Below are positions 1-7,803 of a stretch of 64,000 nucleotides of DNA, one piece after another. A program made the position numbers and the translations under genes. Position 1 is the stretch's first letter; every line of letters begins with the position of its first letter. The notes below the pieces were generated by a model, which was not told the origin of the DNA, made no database searches, and was given only the letters and a program-made list of their open reading frames with translations. Location of the stretch: positions 102,820 to 166,819 of the forward strand of contig JAFECB010000021.1 of NCBI GenBank assembly GCA_018242365.1. The letters are read 5' to 3'. Source of the stretch: Pseudomonadota bacterium. GTDB taxonomy: Bacteria; Pseudomonadota; Gammaproteobacteria; Xanthomonadales; Xanthomonadaceae.

Positions 1-135
1 CTGAAAAGCACGATGACCATGACCTACAGCCTGATCCAGGTCGAAGGTGAATGGCGCATCTCCGACATCCAGTCATCGAATTACGGCTCGCTGTCGCAGG
101 TGCTGGCAAACGGGAACGGCTCGCCGCCGGTGTAG
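1..135 (+). CDS. C-terminal end of a DUF3828-like protein (partial)
   Basis: The window opens inside a reading frame that gives 44 residues and ends with TAG at 133-135. The segment reads YSLIQVEGEWRISDI, a pattern common at the C-terminus of small exported proteins of the DUF3828/lumazine-binding-like type, where a beta strand is followed by G-x-W-R-I-x-D-I. The 5' part lies outside the window, so domain content, signal peptide and operon cannot be judged. The family label rests on this short motif only. A generic NTF2-like fold protein would look similar. Confidence 0.5.
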   Translation: MKSTMTMTYSLIQVEGEWRISDIQSSNYGSLSQVLANGNGSPPV

Positions 136-242
136 TGGGCGAAAGCGGTATGGCATTGGCTCGAATCGCTTTGCTTTCCGAATGATGCGAAGTTGCGAGA
201 TGACTCTCCCGTTTCGACAAGGTTCGCCGTTCCGCACGTTAA

Positions 243-354
243 GGCAACGCTGATCAAGTCGGCGTTGCCCGCCGGCCATGGATGGCCGGCCACGAATCAA
301 TCACGGAAGGGATTGATTCGTGTGAGCCACGTCCGGGCATGCACCGGACGTGGC
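243..354. repeat. block of four consecutive hairpins
   Basis: Four palindromes follow one another within 112 bp. (1) 243-253 pairs with 259-269, an 11-bp stem with one G-U pair and loop TCAAG. (2) 271-279 pairs with 282-290, a perfect 9-bp arm pair. (3) 291-302 pairs with 311-322, a perfect 12-bp stem with an 8-nt loop. (4) 326-336 pairs with 344-354, a perfect 11-bp stem with a 7-nt loop. Palindrome 1 recurs almost unchanged at 33255-33281. The block lies in the 306-bp gap between the DUF3828-like gene and rlmB. No T-run follows, so it is not a classical terminator. The rest of the gap (136-242, 355-441) shows nothing I can support. Confidence 0.8.
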
Positions 355-441
355 GTGCGCTGACAAGGCCAGGATGGACTTGTTCGGCGCATCCTTGAAA
401 TTCGGTCCGATGATGAGCTTGCATTCCTGCACAATAGGCGG

Positions 442-1188
442 ATGAGCAAACAAGCCCAATGGATCGTCGGCCTGAACGCGGTGGCCTCCGCGCTGGAGCA
501 CGACGCCGAACATGTGCGCGAGGTGCTGCTGGAAGCCGGCGGCAAGAACCCGCGCATCACCGAGATCGAACAGGAGGCGCGGCGCAAGGAGATCGACGTG
601 CGTCGGGTCGCGCAGCAGGCGCTGGATGGCGTGGCGGGCGGGCTGCGGCATCAGGGCGCGGCAGCGCGCTACGCCGCGGCGAAAACTTGGGATGAACATG
701 AGTTGCCGGCGCTGATCGAAGCCGCCGAAGGCCGCGCTTTGCTGCTGGTGCTGGATGGCGTGCAGGACCCGCACAACCTCGGCGCTTGCCTGCGCAGTGC
801 GGCGGCGGCAGGTGCGACCGCAGTGGTGTTCCCGAAGGACAAGGCGGTGCAGGTCAATGCCACCGTGCGCAAGACCTCGGCCGGTGCCGCTGACACATTG
901 CCGATCTTCGCGGTGACCAATCTTTCGCGCACGCTGCGGGATCTGCAGAAACTGGGTGTGTGGATCTATGGGCTGGCCGGTGAAGCCGACGCCTCGCTGT
1001 ATGCCATCGACCTCAAGGGCAATATTGCCTTGGTGCTGGGTAGTGAAGGCGAGGGCCTGCGCCGCTTGACCCGCGAGAATTGCGACCAGTTGGTGAAGAT
1101 CCCGATGCCGGGCGGTTTCGAGAGCCTGAATGTGTCGGTGGCGACGGGCGTGAGCCTGTTCGAGGCGGTGCGGCAGAGGGCGGCATGA
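442..1188 (+). CDS. rlmB: 23S rRNA (guanosine-2'-O-)-methyltransferase RlmB
   Basis: This 248-residue SpoU/TrmH-class (SPOUT) enzyme methylates the 2'-O of the conserved G2251 in the peptidyl-tRNA loop of 23S rRNA, using SAM. An N-terminal substrate-binding domain (about 1-80) begins WIVGLNAVASAL. The catalytic trefoil-knot domain carries motif 1 (LDGVQDPHNLGACLRSA, about 110-126), motif 2 (VLGSEGEGL, about 197-205) and motif 3 (IPMPGGFESLNVSVATG, about 219-235). Length matches the family. The stop codon overlaps the start of the next small membrane-protein gene, so the two are probably co-transcribed. Confidence 0.95.
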   Translation: MSKQAQWIVGLNAVASALEHDAEHVREVLLEAGGKNPRITEIEQEARRKEIDVRRVAQQALDGVAGGLRHQGAAARYAAAKTWDEHELPALIEAAEGRALLLVLDGVQDPHNLGACLRSAAAAGATAVVFPKDKAVQVNATVRKTSAGAADTLPIFAVTNLSRTLRDLQKLGVWIYGLAGEADASLYAIDLKGNIALVLGSEGEGLRRLTRENCDQLVKIPMPGGFESLNVSVATGVSLFEAVRQRAA

Positions 1189-1451
1189 TGGCGCTGGACC
1201 TTGCCTGGTACGACTGGGCCGGGTTGGCCGGGACGCTGATGATCCTCGCCGCGTTTGCGCTATTGCAGGCCGGGAAATTGGCCGGGACCAGCCTCGGTTA
1301 TCAGTTGCTCAATCTGTTCGGGGCTCTCGGCGTGCTGGCCTCGCTGTTGGGCAAGTTCAACCTGTCGGTGTTCCTGCTTGAAGGCGCCTGGGTAGTGGTG
1401 AGCCTGTACGGCATCGCCCGCACCGTCAGGGCGCGAGGTCTCCCCCCGTAG
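1185..1451 (+). CDS. small CBU_0592-like membrane protein
   Basis: A protein of 88 residues with two to three hydrophobic helices (about 10-30, 36-52 and 56-78), of the kind grouped as CBU_0592-like. Its function is unknown. Two tandem ATG codons (1185 and 1188) overlap the rlmB stop, indicating translational coupling; either may be the start. The stop codon TAG at 1449-1451 is supplied by the first base run (GTAG) of the REP element that begins at 1448. The native C-terminus may therefore have been reshaped by repeat insertion. It is a plausible inner-membrane protein, but no partner can be inferred beyond rlmB. Confidence 0.75.
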   Translation: MMALDLAWYDWAGLAGTLMILAAFALLQAGKLAGTSLGYQLLNLFGALGVLASLLGKFNLSVFLLEGAWVVVSLYGIARTVRARGLPP

Positions 1452-1702
1452 GAGCACACCGAAGGGGCGCGACTGCTCTTCCAGGAGACTGGTCGCGCCC
1501 CTTCGGTGCGCTCCTACACCAATCACGCCCCCTGTAGGAGCACACCGCAGGGGTGCGACCTGCCAACGCACCTGCATTGTCTCTTTCGCGCCCCTTCGGT
1601 GCGCTCCTACACCAATCACGCCCCTGTAGGAGCACACCGCAGGGGTGCGACCTGCCAACGCACCTGCATTGTCTCTATCGCGCCCCTTCGGTGCGCTCCT
1701 AC
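1448..1702. repeat. cluster of six REP half-sites with a 93-bp tandem duplication
   Basis: Six copies of a palindromic element headed by GTAG lie in alternating orientation: 1448-1473 (+), 1492-1517 (-), 1534-1559 (+), 1586-1610 (-), 1626-1651 (+) and 1678-1702 (-). The core is GTAGGA-GCGCACC-GCA-GGGGCGC. Segment 1518-1610 (93 bp) is repeated as 1611-1702 (92 bp) with one C deleted and one T-to-A change. Each inverted pair could form a long hairpin. The cluster separates two convergent genes and provides both of their TAG stop codons. The GTAG head is the hallmark of REPs mobilised by RAYT (TnpA_REP) transposases. No RAYT gene is in the window. Confidence 0.9.
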
Positions 1703-2337
1703 GCGTTTCCGGGGCATGGAGTGGGCCAGGTATTGGCGATCGTGCAGAACAGTCGTGCGGTCTGCTCGGCGTCGTAGACCGCGGAGTGCGCTTCCTTCGG
1801 GTCCCAACCCAAGCCGGCCGCCATTGCGGCGCGGGCGAGTACGGTCTGGCCGTAGGCAAGCCCGGCCATGGTCACGGTGTCGAACACGCTGAACGGGTGG
1901 AACGGGTTGCGCTTGTGGGCGACACGGGCGACCGCGGCGTTGAGGAAATTGAGGTCGAAATGCGCGTTGTGGCCCACGAGAATCGCGCGTTGGCAGCCAT
2001 GCCGCTTCGCTGCCGCGCGCACCGGCACGAAGATCGCATCCAGGCCGCTGCGTTCGTCCACTTCACCACGCAAGGGATGACCGATCCGGATACCGGTGAT
2101 TTCCAGTGATTTGGGATCGACCGTCGTCCCGGGCGCTGGCGCGATGTGCGCGTGTGCGACTGCGCCCGGGATGAAGCAGCCGCGTTCATTCAGCTCGATC
2201 GGGATCGCCGCGATTTCCAGCAACGCGTGCTTGTTCCAGTCGAAGCCGCCGGTTTCCACGTCGACCACTACCGGCAGGTAGCCGCGGAAGCGTTCGGCCA
2301 TCGGCGTGCTTGCGGCGCGCTCCGGGGATTCAGTCAT
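1699..2337 (-). CDS. rnt: ribonuclease T
   Basis: A 212-residue DEDDh 3'-5' exoribonuclease that trims the 3' ends of tRNA and other stable RNAs. Exo I is VVDVETGG (Asp and Glu, about residues 26-28), Exo [12 protein letters not shown] (about 123-132) and Exo [13 protein letters not shown] (about 185-194) with the catalytic His and Asp. Length fits RNase T (about 210-220 residues). The first ATG is at 2337; an internal Met at residue 13 (MAERFRGY) is an alternative start. The stop codon TAG lies in the GTAG head of the REP element at 1678-1702. The gene converges with the CBU_0592-like gene. Confidence 0.93.
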   Translation of the reverse strand: MTESPERAASTPMAERFRGYLPVVVDVETGGFDWNKHALLEIAAIPIELNERGCFIPGAVAHAHIAPAPGTTVDPKSLEITGIRIGHPLRGEVDERSGLDAIFVPVRAAAKRHGCQRAILVGHNAHFDLNFLNAAVARVAHKRNPFHPFSVFDTVTMAGLAYGQTVLARAAMAAGLGWDPKEAHSAVYDAEQTARLFCTIANTWPTPCPGNA

Positions 2338-2386
2338 TCGTCGCCTGGCGCGTGCGCAACCGATTCGCGGTAGAGATCACGAGCAC

Positions 2387-2752
2387 TCAGTGGTGACCCG
2401 CGTGCTCGGCCTCGGTGGGATTCGCTTCGCTGCCATCCTTGGCCGGTTTCATCGCGGCGTGGTGGGCGTCGAATTCGGCCTGGCTGATGAAGCCATCGCC
2501 ATTGCTGTCGATGCCGGCAAAGCGCTCGGACTTGCCGTCATGGGCGGCCGCGAATTCGGTCCGGGAAATCCGACCGTCGTGGTCACTGTCCATCCCGGCC
2601 AGGGTATGCCCATCGTGGCTGGCATCCGCCATGCCGGCGTGATCCTGCATCGTGAACCCGTGTGCGGGCGCGGGCAGCAGCAGGCAGGCGGCGACAAGGC
2701 TCATGCCGGTGGTGCCGAGGAGCAGGGTCAGGGAAGGGGCGAGACTGCGCAT
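2387..2752 (-). CDS. exported EF-hand protein, His-rich
   Basis: A 121-residue protein with an N-terminal hydrophobic segment (about 7-30) that looks like a signal peptide or anchor. Two canonical EF-hand loops follow: DSDHDGRISRTE (55-66) and DSNGDGFISQAE (82-93). Both keep the D-x-D/N-x-D-G spacing and terminal Glu needed to bind calcium. Nine or more histidines surround the loops, so another divalent metal might also bind. It is probably periplasmic or cell-surface. It lies 49 bp upstream of rnt on the same strand, but no functional link is evident. The physiological role is unknown. Confidence 0.8.
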   Translation of the reverse strand: MRSLAPSLTLLLGTTGMSLVAACLLLPAPAHGFTMQDHAGMADASHDGHTLAGMDSDHDGRISRTEFAAAHDGKSERFAGIDSNGDGFISQAEFDAHHAAMKPAKDGSEANPTEAEHAGHH

Positions 2753-2860
2753 GAAGGGTATCCGCTGGAGGCAGTTGACGTTCCGGCATGCTAGCGCCGA
2801 CGCGAAATCAGCGCCACTTCCGCAAGTCCTGGAGTACGGCGCGACGGCTGCGGTGTCGCT

Positions 2861-3565
2861 TCAACTCGTCAGGTGGCTGCTGCCATCGCGCTTGTCGCGC
2901 GCGGGCATCGGTTCTTCCCCATGCACCAGGAACCAGACGTTCTCGGCGATGTTGGTGGCGTGGTCGCCGACGCGTTCCAGGTTCTTGGCCATGAACAACA
3001 GGTGCGTGCAGGGCGTGATGGCGCGCGGGTCTTCCATCATCCAGGTCAGCAGCTCGCGGAACAGGCCGGTGTAGAGGGTGTCCAGCTCGACATCATTGGC
3101 ACGCACTCGCAGGGCCGTCTCGCCATCGCGGGCGAGGTAGGCATCGAGGACGTCGCGCACCTGCTGCACGGCCAGTTTGCCCAGCATCCGGACGCCGCGT
3201 GTATCCGGCAGCGCATGCGCCTGGTTCAGCACCAGCGAGCGCTTGGCGATGTTGGCGGCGTAGTCGCCGATGCGCTCGATATCGGCGGCCACCCGCAGCG
3301 CGGCGAGGATGATGCGCAGGTCGCCGGCCAGCGGGCCGCGCCGGATCAGGTGGATCACGTCGTGGTTGATCTGGCGTTCCAGCGCGTCGATGGCGTCGTC
3401 TCCGGCTACCACCTGCCGGGCTGCCGTGTCGTCGCGGCGTTCCACGACGGCCAGCGCGTCTTCAAGCTGGGTGGCCGCCATCCGGCCCATGCGGATCAAT
3501 TCGTCGAGCAGGGCGTTCTGTTCGTCGTCGTGGCTCTTGACGATGTGGTGGTGTTGCTCGTTCAT
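2861..3565 (-). CDS. phoU: phosphate signalling regulator PhoU
   Basis: PhoU (234 residues) links the PstSCAB transporter to the PhoR/PhoB two-component system and represses the Pho regulon when phosphate is plentiful. The protein is all-helical with two repeats of the PhoU motif: RIGDYAANIAKR (about 124-135) and RVGDHATNIAENVWFL (about 204-219). These are the acidic metal-binding stretches of the family. The start is chosen at 3565 because GGAAGGAG lies 9 nt upstream; longer in-frame extensions run through an intergenic palindrome. It is the last gene of pstSCAB-phoU, 133 bp after pstB. Confidence 0.95.
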   Translation of the reverse strand: MNEQHHHIVKSHDDEQNALLDELIRMGRMAATQLEDALAVVERRDDTAARQVVAGDDAIDALERQINHDVIHLIRRGPLAGDLRIILAALRVAADIERIGDYAANIAKRSLVLNQAHALPDTRGVRMLGKLAVQQVRDVLDAYLARDGETALRVRANDVELDTLYTGLFRELLTWMMEDPRAITPCTHLLFMAKNLERVGDHATNIAENVWFLVHGEEPMPARDKRDGSSHLTS

Positions 3566-3579
3566 TGCTATTGCTCCTT

Positions 3580-3614
3580 CCTTCTCCCTTCGGGAGAAGG
3601 TGCCCCGCAGGGGC
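3580..3614 (-). repeat. paired hairpins in the phoU leader
   Basis: In the pstB-phoU gap, 3580-3588 pairs with 3592-3600 (perfect 9 bp, loop TTC) and 3602-3606 pairs with 3610-3614. On the minus strand these precede CTTCTCCC-GAA-GGGAGAAGG and abut the phoU ribosome-binding site. The combination of ATCCGCCCC and the CTTCTCCC hairpin is a widespread intergenic palindrome type in proteobacteria. It has no T-run, so RNA stabilisation or folding near the phoU start is more likely than termination. Bases 3615-3698 show no further structure that I can support. Confidence 0.7.
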
Positions 3615-3698
3615 GGATGAGGGTTCGGTGTGGGTGAGGAATTGCGGTTGCCAGAACCCGCACCCCAACCCCGTTCCCGGATGGGGAGGGGCTTCACG

Positions 3699-4607
3699 TC
3701 AGCCGAACCTCCCGGTGATGTAGTCCTCGGTCTGCTGCTTGCCGGGGTTGTTGAAGATCCGGGCGGTCGGGCCGTGTTCAACCAGGTCGCCGAGGTACAT
3801 GAAGGCGGTGAAGTCGGACACCCGCGCGGCCTGTTGCATGTTGTGGGTGACGATCATGATGGTGAACGCCTGCTTGAGCTCCTCCAGCAGTTGTTCGATG
3901 CGGCCGGTGGAGATGGGATCGAGCGCCGAGGTCGGTTCGTCGAGCAGCAGGACATCGGGCTTGAGCGCCACCGCGCGGGCGATGCACAGCCGTTGCTGCT
4001 GGCCGCCGGACAGGCCCAGCCCGCTTTGCTTGAGCTTGTCCTTGACCTCGTCCCACAGCGCGGCCTGGCGCAAGGCCTGTTCGACCCGCGCATCCATGTC
4101 CGCCTTGTTCAAACGCTGGTGATGGCGGATGCCGTAGGCGACGTTCTCGTAGATCGTCATCGGGAACGGCACGGGCTTCTGGAACACCATGCCGACCTTG
4201 CTGCGCAGGCGATTCATCGAATATGACGGTGCCAGGATGTCCTCGCCGTCGAGCAGGACCTGACCTTCGGCGCGCAGCTTCGGATACAGCGCGTAGATGC
4301 GATTGAATACCCGCAGCAGGGTGGACTTCCCGCAGCCGGATGGGCCGATCAAGGCGGTGACGCGCTTTTCCGGGATGTCCAGGTCGATGCGGCGGACGGC
4401 ATGGAACTTGTCGTACCAGAAGTCGAGGCCGCGTGCTGCCATCTTGATGGCCGGCTGCGTCATTGCGACCGTGGGGTGCTTGGCATGGGTGGCGGCGAGG
4501 GGTACATCGTGCATGGACGGCGTCCGGTCATGGAACAGGGGCGTGGTGATGTGGGATGGGCTGCATTTGCCGGTCGAGCGAACGTCGACCAAGTCGGTGT
4601 CAGTCAT
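3699..4607 (-). CDS. pstB: phosphate ABC transporter ATP-binding protein PstB
   Basis: ATPase of the high-affinity phosphate importer. Walker A is GPSGCGKST (about 88-96), the Q-loop is [10 protein letters not shown], the signature LSGGQQQR and Walker [13 protein letters not shown]; the switch His is in IVTHNMQQA. The frame from 4607 gives 302 residues, about 40 more than typical PstB, and overlaps the pstA stop by 8 bp. Residues 1-50 show no domain. An internal ATG at 4514 (MHDVPLAA) would give 271 residues, close to family length, but neither start has a strong Shine-Dalgarno sequence. Confidence 0.93.
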   Translation of the reverse strand: MTDTDLVDVRSTGKCSPSHITTPLFHDRTPSMHDVPLAATHAKHPTVAMTQPAIKMAARGLDFWYDKFHAVRRIDLDIPEKRVTALIGPSGCGKSTLLRVFNRIYALYPKLRAEGQVLLDGEDILAPSYSMNRLRSKVGMVFQKPVPFPMTIYENVAYGIRHHQRLNKADMDARVEQALRQAALWDEVKDKLKQSGLGLSGGQQQRLCIARAVALKPDVLLLDEPTSALDPISTGRIEQLLEELKQAFTIMIVTHNMQQAARVSDFTAFMYLGDLVEHGPTARIFNNPGKQQTEDYITGRFG

Positions 4608-5463
4608 GGGGAGCTCGCTTGCGCAGCAGGAAGAGGCGTGCCAGCAGGCTGATCGCCAGCACGAACAAGGTGGTCAGCAGTGCCCCCGACCACGCCAGCT
4701 GTTCCCAGTTCTCGTAGCCGGAGCCGGCGAACTTGTACATCACCAATGGCACCGCGCTCATTGCACCGGTCGGCTTCAGGCTGAAGAATTCGTTGCCGAA
4801 GGCCGTGAACAGCAATGGCGCGGTTTCTCCGGCGATGCGTGCCAATGCCAGCAGGACGCCGGTGAGGATGCCGGGCAGGGCGCTGCGATACAGCACCTGC
4901 ACCGTCACCTTCCATTGCGGGATCCCCAGCGACAGTGCGGCCTCGCGCATCTGCACCGGCACCAGGCGCAGCATTTCGTCGGTGGTGCGCACCACCACGG
5001 GCAGCACGATGAAGGCCAGTGACAGCGCACCGGCGATGGCCGAAAACCGGCCATTGGTCGTCATCACGAAAGCGGCATAGACGAACAGGCCGAGCACGAT
5101 GGACGGTGCCGACAGCAGGATGTCGTTGACGAAGCGAACGGTCGTGCCGAGTTTGCCGCGGTCGCCCAGTTCGGCCAGCCAGGTGCCGGCAGCGATCCCC
5201 AGTGGCGTGCCGATCGCCACGCCCATGCCGCACATCAGCAGGCTGCCGATGATCGCGTTGCGCAGGCCACCGGCTTCCATCGGCGGCGGCTGATCCTGGG
5301 TGAACAGGGCCAGGTTGAAGTGGGCGTAGCCTTTGGCCAGCAAGGTCCACAGGATCCAGCCCAGCGCCAGCAATCCGATGATCGCGGCAGCGCTGGCCAT
5401 GCCGATGGCCACTGCATTGGCGATGCGACGGCGGCGGTACAGCAACAGGGATGCGGCGCTCAT
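4600..5463 (-). CDS. pstA: phosphate ABC transporter permease PstA
   Basis: PstA (287 residues) is the second membrane subunit of the phosphate importer. It has about six transmembrane helices (first at about 15-45), the binding-protein-dependent permease fold, and the EAA-type cytoplasmic loop ([26 protein letters not shown], about 173-198) that contacts PstB. The start ATG at 5463 overlaps the pstC TGA (5460-5462). The stop overlaps the pstB start. It is predicted to be inserted in the inner membrane with PstC. Confidence 0.95.
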   Translation of the reverse strand: MSAASLLLYRRRRIANAVAIGMASAAAIIGLLALGWILWTLLAKGYAHFNLALFTQDQPPPMEAGGLRNAIIGSLLMCGMGVAIGTPLGIAAGTWLAELGDRGKLGTTVRFVNDILLSAPSIVLGLFVYAAFVMTTNGRFSAIAGALSLAFIVLPVVVRTTDEMLRLVPVQMREAALSLGIPQWKVTVQVLYRSALPGILTGVLLALARIAGETAPLLFTAFGNEFFSLKPTGAMSAVPLVMYKFAGSGYENWEQLAWSGALLTTLFVLAISLLARLFLLRKRAPHD

Positions 5464-6437
5464 GCGTTGCCTTCCTTGCGCGAGAGCCGGGCCAGCATCA
5501 GTCGTGCCAGTGCCAGCACCACGAAGGTGACGAGGAACAGCACGAAGCCGAGCAGGAGCAGGGCGGCGCGATAGGTTTCGGTGGCTTCGCCGAAGTCGTT
5601 GGCGATCAGTGCTGCAATCGTGGTGGAAGGTTCCAGCAGCGAGGTCGTGAAGCTGACGCTGTTGCCGATCACGAAGGCGACGGCCATGGTTTCCCCGAGA
5701 GCGCGCCCGAGGCCGAGGAAGATGCCGCCGATCACCGCCGAGCGCGTGTAGGGCAGCACGATGTCGCGGCTCACTTCCCAACGCGTCGCACCCAGTGCGT
5801 AGGCGGATTCCTTGAGCCGCGTCGGCACGGTCTTGAAAACCTCGCGCATGGTCGATGCGATGAAGGGGATGACCATGATCGCCAGCACCAGCCCGGCGGT
5901 GAGCATGCCGACACCGATCGGCGGGCCACGGAACAGCGCGCCGATCACCGGCAGCGGCCCGATGTGTGCGTCCAGCCACGGAACCAGGTCTTCGCGCATC
6001 ACCGGCATCAACACGAAAAATCCCCACATGCCGTAGATGATCGAAGGAATGCCTGCCAGCAATTCGATCGCGGCACCCACCGGTGCGCGCAGCCAGCGCG
6101 GCGCGATTTCGGTGAGGAAGAAGGCGATGCCGAAACTCACCGGCACCGCGATCAGCATGGCAATCACGGCGGTGACGAGGGTGCCGTAGATCGGCACCAG
6201 TGCGCCGTAGCGATCCTCGACCGGATTCCAGTCGCTGGTGGTGAAGAAGAGGATGCCTTCGTGCGCGAGCACGCTGCGGCCACCCCACAGCATCGACAGG
6301 GCGGCACCTGCCAGCGTCACCAATACGAAGATGGCGGTAGCGGTCAGCAGCCAGCGGAACCAGGCATCGTGGCGCGCATCGGCGGCGTCACGGAGTCCGG
6401 AAGCTGGGTGTTGGCCGGGATGGGCGATGACGGACAT
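5460..6437 (-). CDS. pstC: phosphate ABC transporter permease PstC
   Basis: PstC (325 residues) is the first permease subunit of the phosphate importer. It has a hydrophobic N-terminal helix (about 30-55), a large periplasmic loop and five further helices, with the EAA-like loop KESAYALGATRWEVSRDIVLPYTRSA at about 222-247. The Met at 6437 (MSVIAHPGQ) is preferred because residues further upstream are unlike PstC. It is separated from pstS by 93 bp that contain a terminator-like hairpin, so its expression is likely lower than pstS. Confidence 0.94.
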   Translation of the reverse strand: MSVIAHPGQHPASGLRDAADARHDAWFRWLLTATAIFVLVTLAGAALSMLWGGRSVLAHEGILFFTTSDWNPVEDRYGALVPIYGTLVTAVIAMLIAVPVSFGIAFFLTEIAPRWLRAPVGAAIELLAGIPSIIYGMWGFFVLMPVMREDLVPWLDAHIGPLPVIGALFRGPPIGVGMLTAGLVLAIMVIPFIASTMREVFKTVPTRLKESAYALGATRWEVSRDIVLPYTRSAVIGGIFLGLGRALGETMAVAFVIGNSVSFTTSLLEPSTTIAALIANDFGEATETYRAALLLLGFVLFLVTFVVLALARLMLARLSRKEGNA

Positions 6438-6480
6438 CGTCTGGGTTCTGCTGGTATTGCCCGCAGATGCGGGCCATGGC

Positions 6481-6524
6481 AAAAGATGTCGGCCGCAGCA
6501 GCAGGACGCACTGCCACGGCCGAC
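6481..6524 (-). terminator. partial terminator between pstS and pstC
   Basis: On the minus strand 6517-6524 pairs with 6488-6495 (GTCGGCCG/CGGCCGAC, perfect 8 bp, 21-nt loop) and is followed by ATCTTTT (6487-6481). Its place directly behind pstS suggests leaky termination that keeps the binding protein in excess over the membrane subunits. The long loop makes it a weak terminator or a 3'-end stabiliser. Confidence 0.55.
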
Positions 6525-6530
6525 GGGGGG

Positions 6531-7544
6531 TCAGCGAAGCTTGTTCCGGGCCCAGTAGGCCTCGACCTGGCGCACCAGGGTGTCCGGCAGGGGCACATAG
6601 CCCAGCGCGGTGGCCGAGGCATCGCCGTTGGCATACACCCAGCGGAAATAATCGATCGCCGCGCGGCTACCCGGCTTGCCGTCCTTGCGGACCAGGATGA
6701 AGTTGGTGGCGGTGATCGGCCAGGCATTGCCGCCCGGGGCATTGGTGATGATCAGGAAGAAATCCTTGCTCGACGCCCAATTGGCGCTGGAGGCGGCTTC
6801 CGCGAAGGTGTCATCGTTGGGAAGGACGTAGTTCCCGGCGGCATTCTTCAGGCGCGAGTAGGCCAGCCGGTTCTGCACGGCGAACGCCAGTTCCACATAA
6901 CCAATGCTGCCGCGGATCTGCTTGATGTAAGCGGACACGCCTTCGTTGCCCTTGCCGCCGATGCCGGTCGGCCACTTGACCGTGGTGCCTTCGCCAGCCC
7001 GCGCTTTCCAATCCGGACTGACTTTCGACAGGTAATTGGTGAAGTTGAAACTGGTGCCGGAACCGTCGGAGCGGTGCACCACGGTGATCTTCATCGCCGG
7101 CAGGGTCAGGCCGCGGTTGGTGGCGACGATGCGCGGATCGTTCCACATCGTGATCTTGCCGAGGAAGATGTCGGCCAGCACGTCCGGATCGAGCTTCATC
7201 GCACCGGCGGCGATGCCGGGCAGATTGAAGGCGGGCACCACGCCGCCAATCACCGAAGGGAATTGCGCCAGGCCCGAACGGGCGAGTTCTTCCGGCGGCA
7301 ACGGCTTGTCGGAGGAACCGAAATCGACCGTGCCGGCCTTGATCTGGGCGATGCCGCCGCCCGAACCGATCGACTGGTAGTTCACTTCCTTGCCGGTGGC
7401 GGCCTTGTAGTCGGAGGCCCACTTCGACATGGCGGGATACACGAAGGATGCGCCGGCGCCGGTGACATCGGCGGCGAGGGCGCCGGCGGTGATGCTCATC
7501 GCCAACGCAAATGCGGCGAAGCGGGATTTCAGGGACTTGGTCAC
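6531..7544 (-). CDS. pstS: periplasmic phosphate-binding protein PstS
   Basis: The substrate-binding protein captures phosphate in the periplasm and delivers it to PstCA. The frame gives 337 residues with a signal peptide (about 1-23, cleavage after GALA) and then the family start DVTGAGASFVYPAMSKW. Phosphate-ligand segments are GAGASF, SIGSGGGIAQI, FGSSDKPL and HRSDGSGTSFNFTNYL. The start is GTG at 7544, supported by AGGAG six bases upstream; no ATG fits the signal peptide. The gene diverges from the porin gene and is preceded by a Pho box. Confidence 0.95.
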   Translation of the reverse strand: MTKSLKSRFAAFALAMSITAGALAADVTGAGASFVYPAMSKWASDYKAATGKEVNYQSIGSGGGIAQIKAGTVDFGSSDKPLPPEELARSGLAQFPSVIGGVVPAFNLPGIAAGAMKLDPDVLADIFLGKITMWNDPRIVATNRGLTLPAMKITVVHRSDGSGTSFNFTNYLSKVSPDWKARAGEGTTVKWPTGIGGKGNEGVSAYIKQIRGSIGYVELAFAVQNRLAYSRLKNAAGNYVLPNDDTFAEAASSANWASSKDFFLIITNAPGGNAWPITATNFILVRKDGKPGSRAAIDYFRWVYANGDASATALGYVPLPDTLVRQVEAYWARNKLR

Positions 7545-7593
7545 GAACAACTCCTGGATGGGGGAGAGACGACGGGGCAGGCCCGCCTCGCTG

Positions 7594-7652
7594 CGTATTC
7601 CAGCGTTGCTTCGTGACAGCACGGGGACGATTTCATGACAGTCGCATGACAA
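7594..7652 (-). promoter_or_regulatory. Pho box and promoter for pstS
   Basis: On the minus strand TTGTCAT (7652-7646) and CTGTCAT (7641-7635) are direct repeats with an 11-bp period, the classical PhoB box. A third in-phase half-site, CTGTCAC, lies two periods (22 bp) further downstream at 7618-7612. A possible -10, GAATAC (7599-7594), follows 12 bp after it, consistent with PhoB replacing the -35. The motif is seen; PhoB binding is inferred from the family. The same region may serve the divergent porin. Confidence 0.75.
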
Positions 7653-7803
7653 TCGATGGCATTCCTTCGAGCAATCAAATCGAAATCTTCCTGACACGAA
7701 ATTGCAACGTGTCTTGTGTGGAATTCGCTGCGGATTGCGCAACCGGCCAGCTGCCGCGTGCAACCTGCATCCAGACCGCCAATTCCCCATTCGGAGTGAC
7801 ACC

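Noticed and set aside
1518..1702. possible two-unit CRISPR array
   Set aside because: The repeated unit is 93 bp, contains internal inverted REPs and has no separate spacers; there are no cas genes.
1260..1859. 199-residue minus-strand frame over the REP cluster
   Set aside because: It runs through six REP half-sites and its repeats are translated palindromes; there is no family likeness.
5451..7616. 721-residue plus-strand open frame
   Set aside because: Antisense to pstC and pstS with no ribosome site or domain.
7690..7713. second Pho-like site for the porin (GACACG / CGTGTC inverted repeat)
   Set aside because: Half-sites are inverted, not direct 11-bp repeats, so they do not fit a PhoB box.
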